NCBI GenBank assembly: GCA_016706055.1
Contig: JADJKL010000001.1
Coordinates: forward strand, 454,275 to 518,274
Direction of reading: 5' to 3'
DNA: 64,000 bases
Source of the DNA: Chitinophagaceae bacterium
Lineage (GTDB): Bacteria > Bacteroidota > Bacteroidia > Chitinophagales > Chitinophagaceae
Shown here in pieces: positions 30,150-39,079 of this stretch (positions are counted from its first letter, which is position 1; each line of letters begins with the position of its first letter). Both the position numbers and the translations under genes were made by a program. The notes below the pieces were generated by a model. That model ran no database searches and was not told the origin of the DNA. It saw only the letters and a program-made list of their open reading frames with translations.

Positions 30150-31307
30150 TTATTTATTAGAAAAGATTTCTTTCAATTTTTTATCTAACTCTTTCTCCTC
30201 ATTACCATCATATCTTCCAAGAATGGTCCCATTCTTATCAATCAGAATTTTTATAGGTATTTCAGTTATCATATAATTTGCGCCAATATCAATATTATTC
30301 AAACCCATCAATTTTGCATCCGCAATACTTAAGATATTTATCCATTCCAAATTATCCTTTTTTATTGCTTCTCGCCATTTCATTTCCTCATGATCATTCG
30401 CGGCAATTCCAATTATTTCAAACCCTTTGTTTTTATATTTTTTATATAAACTTATTAAATTTGGATGAGACGCTCTGCATGGAATACACCAACTTGCCCA
30501 AAAATCAAGTAACACAATTTTGTCCTTATAAATATTGTCAAGACTAATAATATTGTTAGAATCATCTCTTGTTTTAAACAATGGAGCCTTCGTTCCAATT
30601 AAATTCTTTAATTTTTGTCTCCCTTTTATCTCTTTTTTTATTAGTAAGCCGTAATAGCTGTTTTGCTGTAATGTCGATAGAGAATTAAACACCTGTACTA
30701 ATGAAGTGTCAGAGAATATTGAACTATTTCGAGCTACTAGAAAAGGTGAAATATTGGAGTTTGGTTTTTTTCTCCAATATCTTCTATCCATATTGAAAAG
30801 TTTTTCAGAATATTTATCAATTCTCATCTCTAACGTCTTGATAGAATCAAAGTCGCTTAGTTTTATTTGTTTTTCCTTATACTCCTTTATCCTGGTTACA
30901 AATTTTCTTTGCCTTTGTAAATAGGTTTTTAATATCACTGATGTTAATACTCCCTTTACTTGAATTTTTTGAAATTGGTTATAAGCGAGCTTAATATCTA
31001 CTATAGAATTATCAAGACCAAAGCAAACGGCATTTGGCTCATCACATCTTAAGCTTGTACTACTTAGTCTTAAAGATGCTCTTTGAATATAGCAGTTAAC
31101 CTGTCCTTCAAAATTAAATTTTCCATTTTCAATCATCACACTATCCTTTACCTTAGCACCATATTTATTATCATACTTCAAATAAATATAACCATGATAG
31201 TCTCCTTCAAATATTCCCCTGATTATAAATTTTTCATCTTGTGCTTTAACAGTCACATTCGTAATAACCATTAAGAATAAGGAAAATAATTTTAGCTGTA
31301 TTTTCAT
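30150..31307 (-). CDS. Secreted thioredoxin-like protein (DUF4369 + TlpA/ResA domain)
   Basis: A signal peptide (MKIQLKLFSLFLMVITNVTVKA) is followed by a DUF4369 beta domain (residues 25-115), a helical linker and a TlpA-like thioredoxin domain with FWASWCIPCRASHPNL (active-site C274-C277) and the cis-Pro region EIPIKILID. It acts in the periplasm as a thiol oxidoreductase. Its place directly after the Cys-rich precursor gene and beside the VKOR-DsbA gene suggests a role in disulfide formation or shuffling of the peptide. Confidence 0.92.
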   Translation of the reverse strand: MKIQLKLFSLFLMVITNVTVKAQDEKFIIRGIFEGDYHGYIYLKYDNKYGAKVKDSVMIENGKFNFEGQVNCYIQRASLRLSSTSLRCDEPNAVCFGLDNSIVDIKLAYNQFQKIQVKGVLTSVILKTYLQRQRKFVTRIKEYKEKQIKLSDFDSIKTLEMRIDKYSEKLFNMDRRYWRKKPNSNISPFLVARNSSIFSDTSLVQVFNSLSTLQQNSYYGLLIKKEIKGRQKLKNLIGTKAPLFKTRDDSNNIISLDNIYKDKIVLLDFWASWCIPCRASHPNLISLYKKYKNKGFEIIGIAANDHEEMKWREAIKKDNLEWINILSIADAKLMGLNNIDIGANYMITEIPIKILIDKNGTILGRYDGNEEKELDKKLKEIFSNK

Positions 31308-31380
31308 TTGTAAGAATTTTCATTTATAAGCTTGAGGCCTCCAGATAGAAAGCCCCAAGCTAACTAAAGACAATTGATTG

Positions 31381-31582
31381 CTAGTTACAATCAACAACAC
31401 ACACAGGTTGCTCTGAACTGTCACATATCAATGAGTGACCAGGGCAACAAGGCTTGATTTCACAACTTGCATTATAATAAACGCATTTTTCCCCTGACTC
31501 TTCATTTACTCCTCCAACAATTTGCTTCATTTCACCCGAGACAAAATTCCTTTCATGTCTTCAAAATTGAATTCTTTTTCAT
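31381..31582 (-). CDS. Cys-rich double-glycine-leader peptide precursor (two single-base indels)
   Basis: No single frame runs through, but adding one A in the A5 run after the start codon (31575-31579) and one G in the GGG run near 31530 restores a 67-residue peptide, and the span is exactly two bases short of 68 codons. The leader reads MKKEFNFEDMKGILSRGE and MKQIVGG, the LSRxEMKxIxGG type recognised by C39 peptidases in Bacteroidota. The 42-residue core starts VNEESGEKC and has seven Cys, including a CC pair, ending VVDCN. It lies between the VKOR and thioredoxin genes, whose products would form its disulfides. Reconstruction and function are inferred. Confidence 0.75.
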
Positions 31583-31638
31583 AATAATTAATTAAAAATT
31601 AATAAATAACCTGTTTTGCAATATGCCGGGTGCAGGTA

Positions 31639-33219
31639 TTAAACCCGTTCCTTGCAAGAAAAATTTAAATCTTGGATTTGAAATTCTACTATGCCTGTTA
31701 TTTCTTCGGACGAATACATAGCTGGTACGCTAAATCCATTAATAAATATTGTTGGCGTTCTTTTTATTTGATTTTTGTTGCACCATGAAATATGGTCGTC
31801 AATCTCTTGAATAACTTCAAATTCATCTGGTTTGTACAATTCCTTATACTTTTTAAGATCAACAAGCGAAAACCAGTCGCTTATTGCTTTTTGGGGAAAT
31901 TGCCTTGCCACTCTAAGTATTTCTCTTGCAGCATTTGCATTACTATCCCGATAATTATTTGTTGTTAAGGCAAAACGGATGGCCATACAGATTTTGTCAG
32001 CATATTTTTCGAATAGTTTCTCAAATGCTCTGTGTGCTTTGACACAGGGGTTACAATAAGGACTGCAAATCATCAAAATCTGAAATGGTGCATTAGGATT
32101 CCCAAACTTGATTGTATCTGAAGGCATTGGTAAACAATATTTATCATCTCCTTCCTTAATTACTAAACTGTTGAAAATGTCTGGGTTTCTCTTGAACCAG
32201 GTATTTTGTATTTCAAAACGTATGGCATCCATCCTCCCTTGCCACATTGATTTGAGCAATTGCCATACTAAAAAAACAAATATTCCTATGATTGTAAATA
32301 CAGTTATGTCATATACGAGTGGTCTAAAAAATAAAGAATCTATCGTAAGGTTTTTTACTACAATAAAGCCTGTAGCTCCATTGAAAAACAATACAAGTAA
32401 TACGCCTATGCAAAGTATGCACCAATGCCTCACAACTTTCCATTGATAGTATATTGAATAAATTGGAAAAACCAGAGTTGCAAATGATATTAATAAATAC
32501 CCATTAAGATTGAATAATTGTTGACCCAATGAAAAAGCTAGTAACAATAAATAAAGGATTGAGCTCGAGAAGTATATAATTCCTATATCACCCCAGCTTA
32601 ACCAACTCAATAATTTAGATCCTTTGGAGAATAAAACGGATTCGCAGCGGTTTAAATTAGCGATATTGCATATTTTATCAGCAATGCTATTACTAATTCC
32701 AAGTTCCTTTTGTGCAATCAAGCAGCTGATATATAATCCACAACTACTTCCAATTGTTAATAATATTATGGAAACAGATTTTGTTAAAAACAGCCCAATT
32801 AAAAAAGCTAAACTTGTTATGCTAAGCAAAGCATACCTAAAGAAAATACCTCTTTTCTCTTTCTTCACATGCTGGCTATACTTAGCATTTTCAAACTCTT
32901 TAGATTTTACTGCTAACATTACAATTCCAGTCCATTGTTTATCAAATTCAGCCACTTTCGCTTCCGCTTCTTGTAAGCTATTGAAATAAAGAATCTCCCC
33001 ATCATCATTGTTAAAATGAGCAAGAATCGGATCTGATATTTTTTTTAAATTTTCTTTATCAGTTCTTATAGTTTTAGTATTAATGCCAAATTCTGATAAT
33101 GTATCCTCAACAGATAGTAAAGAAGGATAAAAAGGATGAGATTCCAACCTCAACTTTAGATAGGTATTTGATATTCTATATCCCAATTTATATAGCCATC
33201 CACTTATTTCCTTATGCAT
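31639..33219 (-). CDS. VKOR-DsbA-like fusion protein with C39-like N-terminal domain
   Basis: Residues 1-100 resemble a peptidase-C39-like domain lacking the catalytic Cys (LRLESHPFYPSLLSVEDTL, PILAHFN...EILYFN). Five membrane helices (127-325) hold the vitamin-K-epoxide-reductase core, with loop cysteines C184/C192 and the redox pair C267-C270 (WCILC). The C-terminal periplasmic thioredoxin/DsbA domain has C389-NP-C392 and the cis-Pro loop KRTPTIFINGF. The enzyme oxidises cysteines and passes electrons to quinone, making disulfides. It stands upstream of the Cys-rich precursor, matching a disulfide-maturation role. Intact at 526 residues. Confidence 0.92.
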   Translation of the reverse strand: MHKEISGWLYKLGYRISNTYLKLRLESHPFYPSLLSVEDTLSEFGINTKTIRTDKENLKKISDPILAHFNNDDGEILYFNSLQEAEAKVAEFDKQWTGIVMLAVKSKEFENAKYSQHVKKEKRGIFFRYALLSITSLAFLIGLFLTKSVSIILLTIGSSCGLYISCLIAQKELGISNSIADKICNIANLNRCESVLFSKGSKLLSWLSWGDIGIIYFSSSILYLLLLAFSLGQQLFNLNGYLLISFATLVFPIYSIYYQWKVVRHWCILCIGVLLVLFFNGATGFIVVKNLTIDSLFFRPLVYDITVFTIIGIFVFLVWQLLKSMWQGRMDAIRFEIQNTWFKRNPDIFNSLVIKEGDDKYCLPMPSDTIKFGNPNAPFQILMICSPYCNPCVKAHRAFEKLFEKYADKICMAIRFALTTNNYRDSNANAAREILRVARQFPQKAISDWFSLVDLKKYKELYKPDEFEVIQEIDDHISWCNKNQIKRTPTIFINGFSVPAMYSSEEITGIVEFQIQDLNFSCKERV

Positions 33220-33337
33220 ATCTCAATATTTTATTCATATTGCTAATTATTGTGTTTATTGTATTAAGAAATATGATATAAAAAGTGAAAATGTTTACAA
33301 TCCCTCTTGCCTTATACACCAGTAAGGAAAATGAATT

Positions 33338-33541
33338 TCACCAATTCGTTCCTTCCACCACCAACGATGCATTATCAATTCCTAACTCATCCAGTGTATC
33401 AGTTATGCTTACAAGCGATGGATATTCCGGATGACTTCTTAATTGTTTCTTAATAAAACTCTTTGAAGTGGGAATTGCAAGCTTCTTCAACCATTTGGAA
33501 ACAATTTTTTCAATATTAGGTTTCATAAATATATTCCTCAA
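33338..33541 (-). pseudogene. Truncated VKOR/C39-like N-terminal fragment
   Basis: The 67 residues (KLAIPTSKSFIKKQLRSHPE, YPSLVSITDTLDELGI) match the first ~55 residues of the adjacent VKOR fusion (LRLESHPFYPSLLSVEDTLSEFGI). It then stops; another frame continues briefly. It looks like the left-over start of a second VKOR gene, suggesting a longer cassette that has been cut down. Confidence 0.6.
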
Positions 33542-33576
33542 TTAACAAGTTTATCTATTCACATATAATCAATCTT

Positions 33577-33789
33577 TTAAAACATCCTTTTCATCTTAGC
33601 CTCGTGTTGCTGTAATTCGGCTAAGACCTTTTCAGATTTCTTATCAAGTTTTTGTTCCAGGAAATTAGATTTGCCGGCAAACTTATCAATAAAATTTGCA
33701 GCGATCAATGTAGAACTTGTATCAGTCCGCGTAAGCAGGTAATTCCCGCAAATAAAAATCATAAATATCAGCGATAAGAACAATCGCAT
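33577..33789 (-). pseudogene. Truncated paralogue of the coiled-coil/barrel protein
   Basis: The 70 residues (signal peptide LFLSLIFMIFICGNYLLTRT, then TDTSSTLIAANFIDKFAG and LDKKSEKVLAELQQHEAKMK) repeat the start of the gene at 24997. The frame ends at KMKRMF. With its upstream sequence it forms copy B of a direct duplication enclosing the peptide cassette. Confidence 0.85.
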
Positions 33790-34175
33790 AAGCCGTCAGT
33801 TTTGAGTTTCAGTTTAGAATATCAACCACCCTGCTTTATAAAGCAATACCACTTGTCTGGTATAGCTCTATATTTTGCATCTTCAAAAACTTACATTATT
33901 TGTTCACATTTACACCATGTGGAAAATACGGAAACAAGCATCCGTGTAAATCAGGATGTAGATTTCAGTATCGCCTTGCAAATAAAATTGAAGTAACGAA
34001 TAATACAAAAGCAAACGTAATCGGTAAATACGGATAATTCAACCGTGTTTACACGGATAATAGAAACAATCAAACTCCGTATAAACCGATTCGGTAAACA
34101 ACCCCACAATAAAAAATTATGCTTAAGAAAAGGCAGCCATTAACCACTAACGCTAACAAATAACTGCAAAGCAGT
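33790..34175. repeat. Copy B of the direct duplication (upstream region)
   Basis: Matches 25021-25390 in the same orientation with few changes over the central 250 bp. It includes palindromes TCCGTGTAAATCAGGA (33941-33956) and ACCGTGTTTACACGGA (34042-34057). Together with the truncated gene at 33577-33789 the duplicated unit is about 600 bp. Confidence 0.85.
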
Positions 34176-34234
34176 TATTAAATTTGTATTTAATTTCCTG
34201 CCCACAGCCAGGTTCGTGTCCTTTCGTTTATATT

Positions 34235-34251
34235 CCCCGCTTAAGGCGGGG
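34235..34251. repeat. CCCCGC...GCGGGG hairpin, first copy
   Basis: CCCCGCTTAAGGCGGGG followed by CAGGCTGTGGC; a second copy is at 34331-34347 with the same following bases. The ~100-bp unit around it (including TTGTATTCAATTTTTTCGTG, also at about 25470) is an intergenic repeat of this genome. Confidence 0.6.
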
Positions 34252-34330
34252 CAGGCTGTGGCAAAAAAAAAGCTGCGCAAGCAGCTCCCTAATTTGTATT
34301 CAATTTTTTCGTGCCCTTTCGTGTGCATTC

Positions 34331-34347
34331 CCCCGCTTATGGCGGGG
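34331..34347. repeat. CCCCGC...GCGGGG hairpin, second copy
   Basis: CCCCGCTTATGGCGGGG followed by CAGGCTGTGGCC, 96 bp after the first copy. It lies about 70 bp downstream of the response-regulator stop codon on the minus strand and may also act as its terminator. Confidence 0.6.
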
Positions 34348-34417
34348 CAGGCTGTGGCCAAACAACAATCTGCGAAGCAGATAAATCTGTGGCCAAAAAA
34401 ACTGCTAAGCAGCAACC

Positions 34418-35083
34418 CTACATCTCAAAAATCCCATGCTTCACCGCATATATCGCCACTCCAATAGAATTCCTCGCACCCACCTTCTCCTGTATCTTCT
34501 CCCGGTGACTCTCAATCGTTCGGATACTCAGCCCCAGCTTTCCCGCAATCTCCTTATTCGTCAGTTGCTCACAGATCAGAATAATAATATCCGTCTCCCT
34601 GCTGGTAAATCGTTTAACCGGATGGTTACGGTACGGGTTGAACTTACTCTCCGCAATCATCTTCGTCAGTTTAGTAGAGGTAGCATTACAATAATAAGTG
34701 CCACCATCATACACGGCCTTCGCTGCCTCCAGCAGTTCCTGCTTATTTGTATTCTTCAACAGGTAACCTTTCGCTCCTGCTTCCAGCATATCCACGATCA
34801 GGTTATCATCATTGAACATTGAAAGGGCGATCACTTTCATGTCCGGAAATTTTTTCTTGATTTGCTTGCAGCATTCAATACCATCCATCACTGGCATCTT
34901 GATATCCAGGATAACCACATCAGGCTGTTGCACTGCAGCAACATCTAATAACTCCTTACCATGTTCTGCCTCACCCACCAGTTCCAGTAAAGGTTGATTT
35001 CTTAAAAGCAATTTAAAGCCATCCCTGAAAATGGAATGGTCATCAGCAATAGCAATTTTTATGGTTGAATATTCGTAGCTCAT
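34418..35083 (-). CDS. NarL/LuxR-type response regulator
   Basis: A receiver domain (IAIADDHSIFRDGFKLLL, phospho-acceptor Asp in VVILDIKMPVMDG, the Lys in GAKGYLLKNTNKQE) is joined to a LuxR-type HTH (TSRETDIIILICEQLTNKEI, AGKLGLSIRTIESHREKIQ). At 221 residues it is full length. Its ATG follows the sensor-kinase stop codon immediately, so the two form a pair. A regulated target set is unknown; the recurring 16-bp palindrome in this window is one candidate site type. Confidence 0.95.
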   Translation of the reverse strand: MSYEYSTIKIAIADDHSIFRDGFKLLLRNQPLLELVGEAEHGKELLDVAAVQQPDVVILDIKMPVMDGIECCKQIKKKFPDMKVIALSMFNDDNLIVDMLEAGAKGYLLKNTNKQELLEAAKAVYDGGTYYCNATSTKLTKMIAESKFNPYRNHPVKRFTSRETDIIILICEQLTNKEIAGKLGLSIRTIESHREKIQEKVGARNSIGVAIYAVKHGIFEM

Positions 35084-35830
35084 TAAATAGGTATTTCAAA
35101 TAAAAAAGCAGTGCCGTTTCCCGGTTGCGTTTCAATCACCAGGCTGCCGTCCATTATGTCGATACGGTTCCGGATGCTGCGAAGCCCGATGCCTTCACTT
35201 GTTTTTGACACATGTATAGGATCAAATCCTTTTCCATTATCCCGGCATAGGATTTTTAAAAAGCCGTTATTTCATTTCCATCTCTATTTCCATTTTAGTA
35301 GCCTGCGCATGTTTCAGGCAGTTGTGTACCAGTTCCTGTATCACCCGGTAAATATTAATACTTTTCCCTTCTTCCACGTTAAAATCTTTATCACCCGTAA
35401 CAGATATTTTCATGGTACTCGTTGCTTCTGCATTGCTGGCAAATTCCTCCACGGCACCAATAAGACCTTTCCGTACAAGGGCACTGGGCATCAGGTTATT
35501 GGCCACATCCCGCATACGTTCAATCAGGCCGTCCAGGTGTTTACTGGCGTTGGTCAGCTGTTCTTTTTCATCTCTATTCACCAGTTCCACATGATCTAGC
35601 TGGAATCTCACAACCGAAAGCAGCGGCCCCAGTTCGTCGTGCAGGTCGGCGGCAATCCTTGCTCTTTCTTTTTCCATCGCAGCTATTTCGGCCAGCGCAT
35701 TAGCCTTCTGCAATTCCAGGTTCCGTCGTTGTTGACGTATTACTGATACAGCAAAATACCCAATGATGATACCTAGAACAATAACCGTAATAATTATAGC
35801 AATGTATATTCTCGCTTCCTGGGTATCCAT
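35084..35830 (-). CDS. Sensor histidine kinase, HisKA_3/NarX type (one frameshift)
   Basis: One membrane helix (IAIIITVIVLGIIIGYFAVSV) is followed by a coiled linker and the HisKA_3 dimerisation box ERARIAADLHDELGPLL with the phosphorylated His. The N box (IYRVIQELVHNCLKHAQA) is in the first frame; the G box (CRDNGKGFDP, GIGLRSIRNRI, GNGTAFLFEI) is in another frame. An indel near 35272 separates them; the reconstructed gene ends at 35084, next to the regulator start. It overlaps the upstream membrane-protein gene by 37 bases. Confidence 0.88.
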
Positions 35831-36444
35831 AATATCGCTAACGCATAAATTAAATTTGTGACCAGGTTTATGTAAGTCATTATCCTATATACTTTGAGCC
35901 TGAACTGCCTGCTCGAATTTAGTCCATAATACCAGAATATTTCTAACAATAAAGCATATGTAAAAAACACGATTATGCCGAAACAAATTAGAAAAAGACC
36001 ATTTCTCACGATTCTTTTTTTCTCTACCAAAAGAAGCCTGTTTATCATACTTATGGCCATTAAAACATAAGTGAGTGATGCAAAAAAAGAAAAGTAAGAA
36101 CTAAATTCTTTAATACTCGTAATAAAAAATTTATCTAACGCCCATAGAATTACGAGTGAGCTGATTATTAGAACGTATAACTTTTTTTGTTTGTTGAATA
36201 AATTTAATTTGTGAAAAAAAGTAGTAATCAACAAACCTTCGGTTAATGAATAAATATTAGCATTAATTGCATTTGAATAACCAGATCTTGTTAATAAGTA
36301 GCTGATTGTTTCATTCAGCAATCCTAAACAAAGTAAAAAAATAAATGGATAATAGGCTGTATCAATTTGTTTAGATCGAATACAGCCTATTATTGCGGGT
36401 ATTGCAATTGAAAAACTAAAAATTACGACTAGCGTATAATTCAT
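35794..36444 (-). CDS. Multi-pass membrane protein (about seven helices) of the two-component operon
   Basis: The 216 residues contain about seven hydrophobic segments (e.g. LVVIFSFSIAIPAIIGCI, YVLIISSLVILWALDKFF, LFLICFGIIVFFTYALLL). No catalytic motif is visible. Its 3' end overlaps the kinase gene by 37 bases, so it is probably a membrane-embedded sensor or input partner, since the kinase itself has only one helix and no sensor domain. Confidence 0.8.
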   Translation of the reverse strand: MNYTLVVIFSFSIAIPAIIGCIRSKQIDTAYYPFIFLLCLGLLNETISYLLTRSGYSNAINANIYSLTEGLLITTFFHKLNLFNKQKKLYVLIISSLVILWALDKFFITSIKEFSSYFSFFASLTYVLMAISMINRLLLVEKKRIVRNGLFLICFGIIVFFTYALLLEIFWYYGLNSSRQFRLKVYRIMTYINLVTNLIYALAILWIPRKREYTLL

Positions 36445-36465
36445 TTACCGAAATATTAATCAATA

Positions 36466-36824
36466 CTACGGATTCAAATCAGAACTTGGTGGACACTCTT
36501 CTGGACACCGGTAAGCATTCTCCCCAATATCTTCCTCATCTCCACTTACCATACTCACCGACACCGCCGGAAGCATATCCTCATCATCTCCATTCACAGC
36601 AACCACAATGGCATGTACCTTCAAACTACTATCCATTCCATAGTAGATCCTGATCGAAGCACAGCCCTCTTTCGCTAGCAAAGTATCAAAATTTCCCGGT
36701 CAAAGGTTTCACACCTCGCAAGAATGTTCTGCCCCTTGTAGGCATTGGCTAAAATGTTCTCTTTTTCAGCACGGTACAGCGTAGTCATATCAATGGCTTG
36801 CTGCAATGAAATAAATTGGCTCAT
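36466..36824 (-). CDS. Small conserved-type protein, acidic C-terminus (one frameshift)
   Basis: Starting at the ATG at 36824 (MSQFISLQQAIDMTTLYRAE), the frame runs to REILILC and stops. A shift in the TTTT run near 36697 joins it to TLLAKEGCASIRIYYGMDSS, KVHAIVVAVNG, and an acidic tail with several Cys/Pro. The reconstructed protein has about 119 residues. I recognise the general type from Chitinophagaceae genomes, where it is unnamed. A TCCGT-N6-ACGGA-like palindrome lies 60 bp upstream. Confidence 0.65.
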
Positions 36825-36882
36825 AATTGGTTGTTTTAGGTGAAAGAAAAAAGCAATTTCACACTTCATGCTATAACAAACA

Positions 36883-36898
36883 ACCGTACTTACACGGA
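36883..36898. promoter_or_regulatory. TCCGT-N6-ACGGA-type palindrome
   Basis: ACCGTACTTACACGGA, 60 bp upstream of the start at 36824 and about 200 bp upstream of the divergent AraC-type gene. Confidence 0.45.
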
Positions 36899-36949
36899 TA
36901 CACCCCACTTTTCTCCCTCCCATTCACCTCACTCCGCCCTCTTCTCTCC

Positions 36950-36984
36950 ATTCAAAATTCATAAATCAAAATTTAAAATCCTCT
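36950..36984. repeat. Heptamer array
   Basis: Five consecutive 7-bp units: ATTCAAA, ATTCATA, AATCAAA, ATTTAAA, ATCCTCT. One of several period-7 arrays in this window. Confidence 0.65.
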
Positions 36985-37101
36985 CTCCTTCCCCAACCTG
37001 TTACGTCCATGTCATTTTCAGTAGTTACACGGTTCACCCTCCTTCATTTATTTTCTATGTTGTTCTTTCTTATTTACTACTCATTAAATTTTTTGAAACC
37101 C

Positions 37102-38043
37102 ATGAACCTTACCATCCATCCCGCTGCTGCTAAACTGCTCGATTACCGGGTTGAGTTGATCACTTCACCCCAACCATTTTACCACACCGCCACCCAACTC
37201 ACAGGTTCCTTTGGTCGCATTGTTCTCACCAAGATCGATCTGCGAAATTGCACCATCTGGACGGCTGAATATACCATCACCGAAGAGATCACCTTACACG
37301 GTTTTGTCAACGAATTATTATTTCAGATTTATTTTCCTGTTCCTGTTCATATGGAGTTTACTGCAGGGCAAGAAATACTTGAAGAACCAAAAGAGTATAT
37401 CCATCTCTCTGCTACCAACACCCATACAGTTTCATTAAGCCCTTTACACTCCCGCATGTTATTTATTCATTACACAAAAGCATACTTCAATGGCAATGGC
37501 ACAGGCCGCCACGAAAATTTAATGGAAATGTTTACACCGCATCCTGCCCCACCCAATTCATTAAAAGTGAATGATGCCATCCAGAGTGTCACCAGGCAGA
37601 TCATCAATGCCTCACCCGCCAATCGTATCATTCATCTTTATCTCGAAGCTAAAGCAAAAGAGTTGCTTTCACTACTTTACCAAGTAGCCAATCCTGAAAC
37701 CGACATCGCTTCTATTTCCGAAAAAGAAATTGCTGCATTGCAGCTCGTTAAAAAAATTATCATGGAAGATCTTTCTAAATCATACAATGCCTACGAACTC
37801 TCCCGCATGGCAGGCACCAACGCCTATACACTAAAAACAAATTTTAAGAACTGGTTCGGCATACCGCTCCATCACTTCCTGCACAACTGCCGTATGGAAA
37901 AAGCAACACAGCTATTATTAACAACAGCTCTCTCCGTTAAAGAAATTGCTTTTACCGTTGGCTATAAAAATGTGTCCAACTTCTCCGAATCATTTAAAAA
38001 TTATTACGGCTACCCGCCTTCCAAACTCCGTGAACTCGATTAA
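37102..38043 (+). CDS. AraC-family transcriptional regulator
   Basis: I chose the ATG at 37102 (MNLTIHPAAAKLLDY); the longer frame upstream is hydrophobic and reads through a low-complexity intergenic stretch. The C-terminal ~100 residues hold the two HTH motifs of AraC regulators (YNAYELSRMAGTNAYTLKTN and LSVKEIAFTVGYKNVSNFSE, then FKNYYGYPPSKLREL). The N-terminal ~210 residues are a divergent effector domain. It is flanked by heptamer arrays on both sides. The target is unknown. Confidence 0.92.
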   Translation: MNLTIHPAAAKLLDYRVELITSPQPFYHTATQLTGSFGRIVLTKIDLRNCTIWTAEYTITEEITLHGFVNELLFQIYFPVPVHMEFTAGQEILEEPKEYIHLSATNTHTVSLSPLHSRMLFIHYTKAYFNGNGTGRHENLMEMFTPHPAPPNSLKVNDAIQSVTRQIINASPANRIIHLYLEAKAKELLSLLYQVANPETDIASISEKEIAALQLVKKIIMEDLSKSYNAYELSRMAGTNAYTLKTNFKNWFGIPLHHFLHNCRMEKATQLLLTTALSVKEIAFTVGYKNVSNFSESFKNYYGYPPSKLRELD

Positions 38044-38084
38044 CCAGCAACAAACAACGAGCAACCCGCAACCAGAAACCTTCA
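38043..38084. repeat. Heptamer array
   Basis: Six 7-bp units directly after the AraC stop codon: ACCAGCA, ACAAACA, ACGAGCA, ACCCGCA, ACCAGAA, ACCTTCA. Confidence 0.7.
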
Positions 38085-38486
38085 AAAACAGATCCCTTTC
38101 GCTTCGAAATAGAAGCACTGGAAATAAAAAAGGCTGGCAAACATAGTTGCTTTCAGCTCGATGGACTCTTTAAAAAGGATGAAGCCATGTTGCGCTACGA
38201 TAAGGAGGCACTTGATTATTTTCAAATGCATTCGATGGAAAAAGACATTCCGATTGCTGGAGCCTGCTCACCATTGCTGCCGCCTTTTCGAAAAAATATA
38301 AACCCTCAACCTATTAACCATTGCAAATTGCTCATTTCCTCTAGCCTATTCAATATTGAGTATTCCCCATTCAAACTAGGATCATCCGTATTTACACGGA
38401 CATTTCATAATGTAAAAGGCTATAAATTTAATTCAACATCATCAGTCGGAATGATCGCCCTTTTGGTTCAGAGTAGATTTCAATAA
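38085..38486 (+). pseudogene. Possible gene remnant after the AraC gene
   Basis: The frame without an upstream start reads DPFRFEIEALEIKKAGKHSC, FQLDGLFKKDEAMLRYDKEA and IPIAGACSPLLPP, which looks protein-like, then runs into low-complexity sequence. No family is recognised. The 5' part appears to be replaced by the heptamer array. An ATG at 38187 exists but begins inside the protein-like part. Confidence 0.3.
38385..38400. promoter_or_regulatory. TCCGT-N6-ACGGA palindrome (perfect arms)
   Basis: TCCGTATTTACACGGA, 103 bp upstream of the membrane-protein/ATPase operon. Confidence 0.5.
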
Positions 38487-38502
38487 TCAAAATCAATACA
38501 TA

Positions 38503-39075
38503 TTGTATTTCTTAAAATATATTTTCGGTATAAATTGGAAAAAAAAATCCCTTTTCCGATTGATAATTTATATCGCATTGCTATGGTGGCCTACAATAGT
38601 TTTTTCAAATAAAATTAGATTTCAACCCGCAGTTTTTGTACAGGAGTGGATTAAAGCGGTATGCAGTATATCAATAATATTTTTGGTACTTGAGTATCAA
38701 AAATATAGTATTGAAATAAACAGAAGAAAGACCTACTGCCGTGAAACTTTGGAAAGAAAAATAGTTGATCCGATACAAAATTTAATACATACGTCACAAG
38801 ATTGGAGCGATCCTTCTCAAGCAGAAATGGATAAATTTATTTCAGATTGGGCATCTTTTTACAAAACGCTTACCGACATTGACATGTTTTCTTTCAATAT
38901 AAGTTTTAAGAATAAAAAAATATTAGAATTTAAAAAAGAGTTTAATCTTTCTCATCTGAATAAAAAAATAATTGGTTACATGAACACCCCAAAATCAAAT
39001 GATATACCTATAACAATAAATGAGCTCAAAGAAATAGCTAATACTTTTTCTCAGGAGATAAATCAGATAAATTAA
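38503..39075 (+). CDS. Two-helix membrane protein, partner of the ATPase gene
   Basis: Two N-terminal membrane helices (LFRLIIYIALLWWPTIVF and WIKAVCSISIIFLVLEY) are followed by a ~120-residue soluble helical domain (RKTYCRETLERKIVDPIQNL, FISDWASFYKTLTDIDMF). No family is recognised. The start is TTG at 38503; no better start is seen. The stop at 39075 is 4 bases before the next gene, so translation is coupled. A small transmembrane protein next to a STAND/AAA-like ATPase is the arrangement of many anti-phage systems, where the membrane protein is the effector; here this is only an inference. Confidence 0.7.
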   Translation: MYFLKYIFGINWKKKSLFRLIIYIALLWWPTIVFSNKIRFQPAVFVQEWIKAVCSISIIFLVLEYQKYSIEINRRKTYCRETLERKIVDPIQNLIHTSQDWSDPSQAEMDKFISDWASFYKTLTDIDMFSFNISFKNKKILEFKKEFNLSHLNKKIIGYMNTPKSNDIPITINELKEIANTFSQEINQIN

Positions 39076-39079
39076 AAAA

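Noticed and set aside
34140..34508. Overlapping short frames on both strands upstream of and within the end of the LuxR-type gene
   Set aside because: They read through the CCCCGC hairpin repeats and the antisense of the regulator gene.
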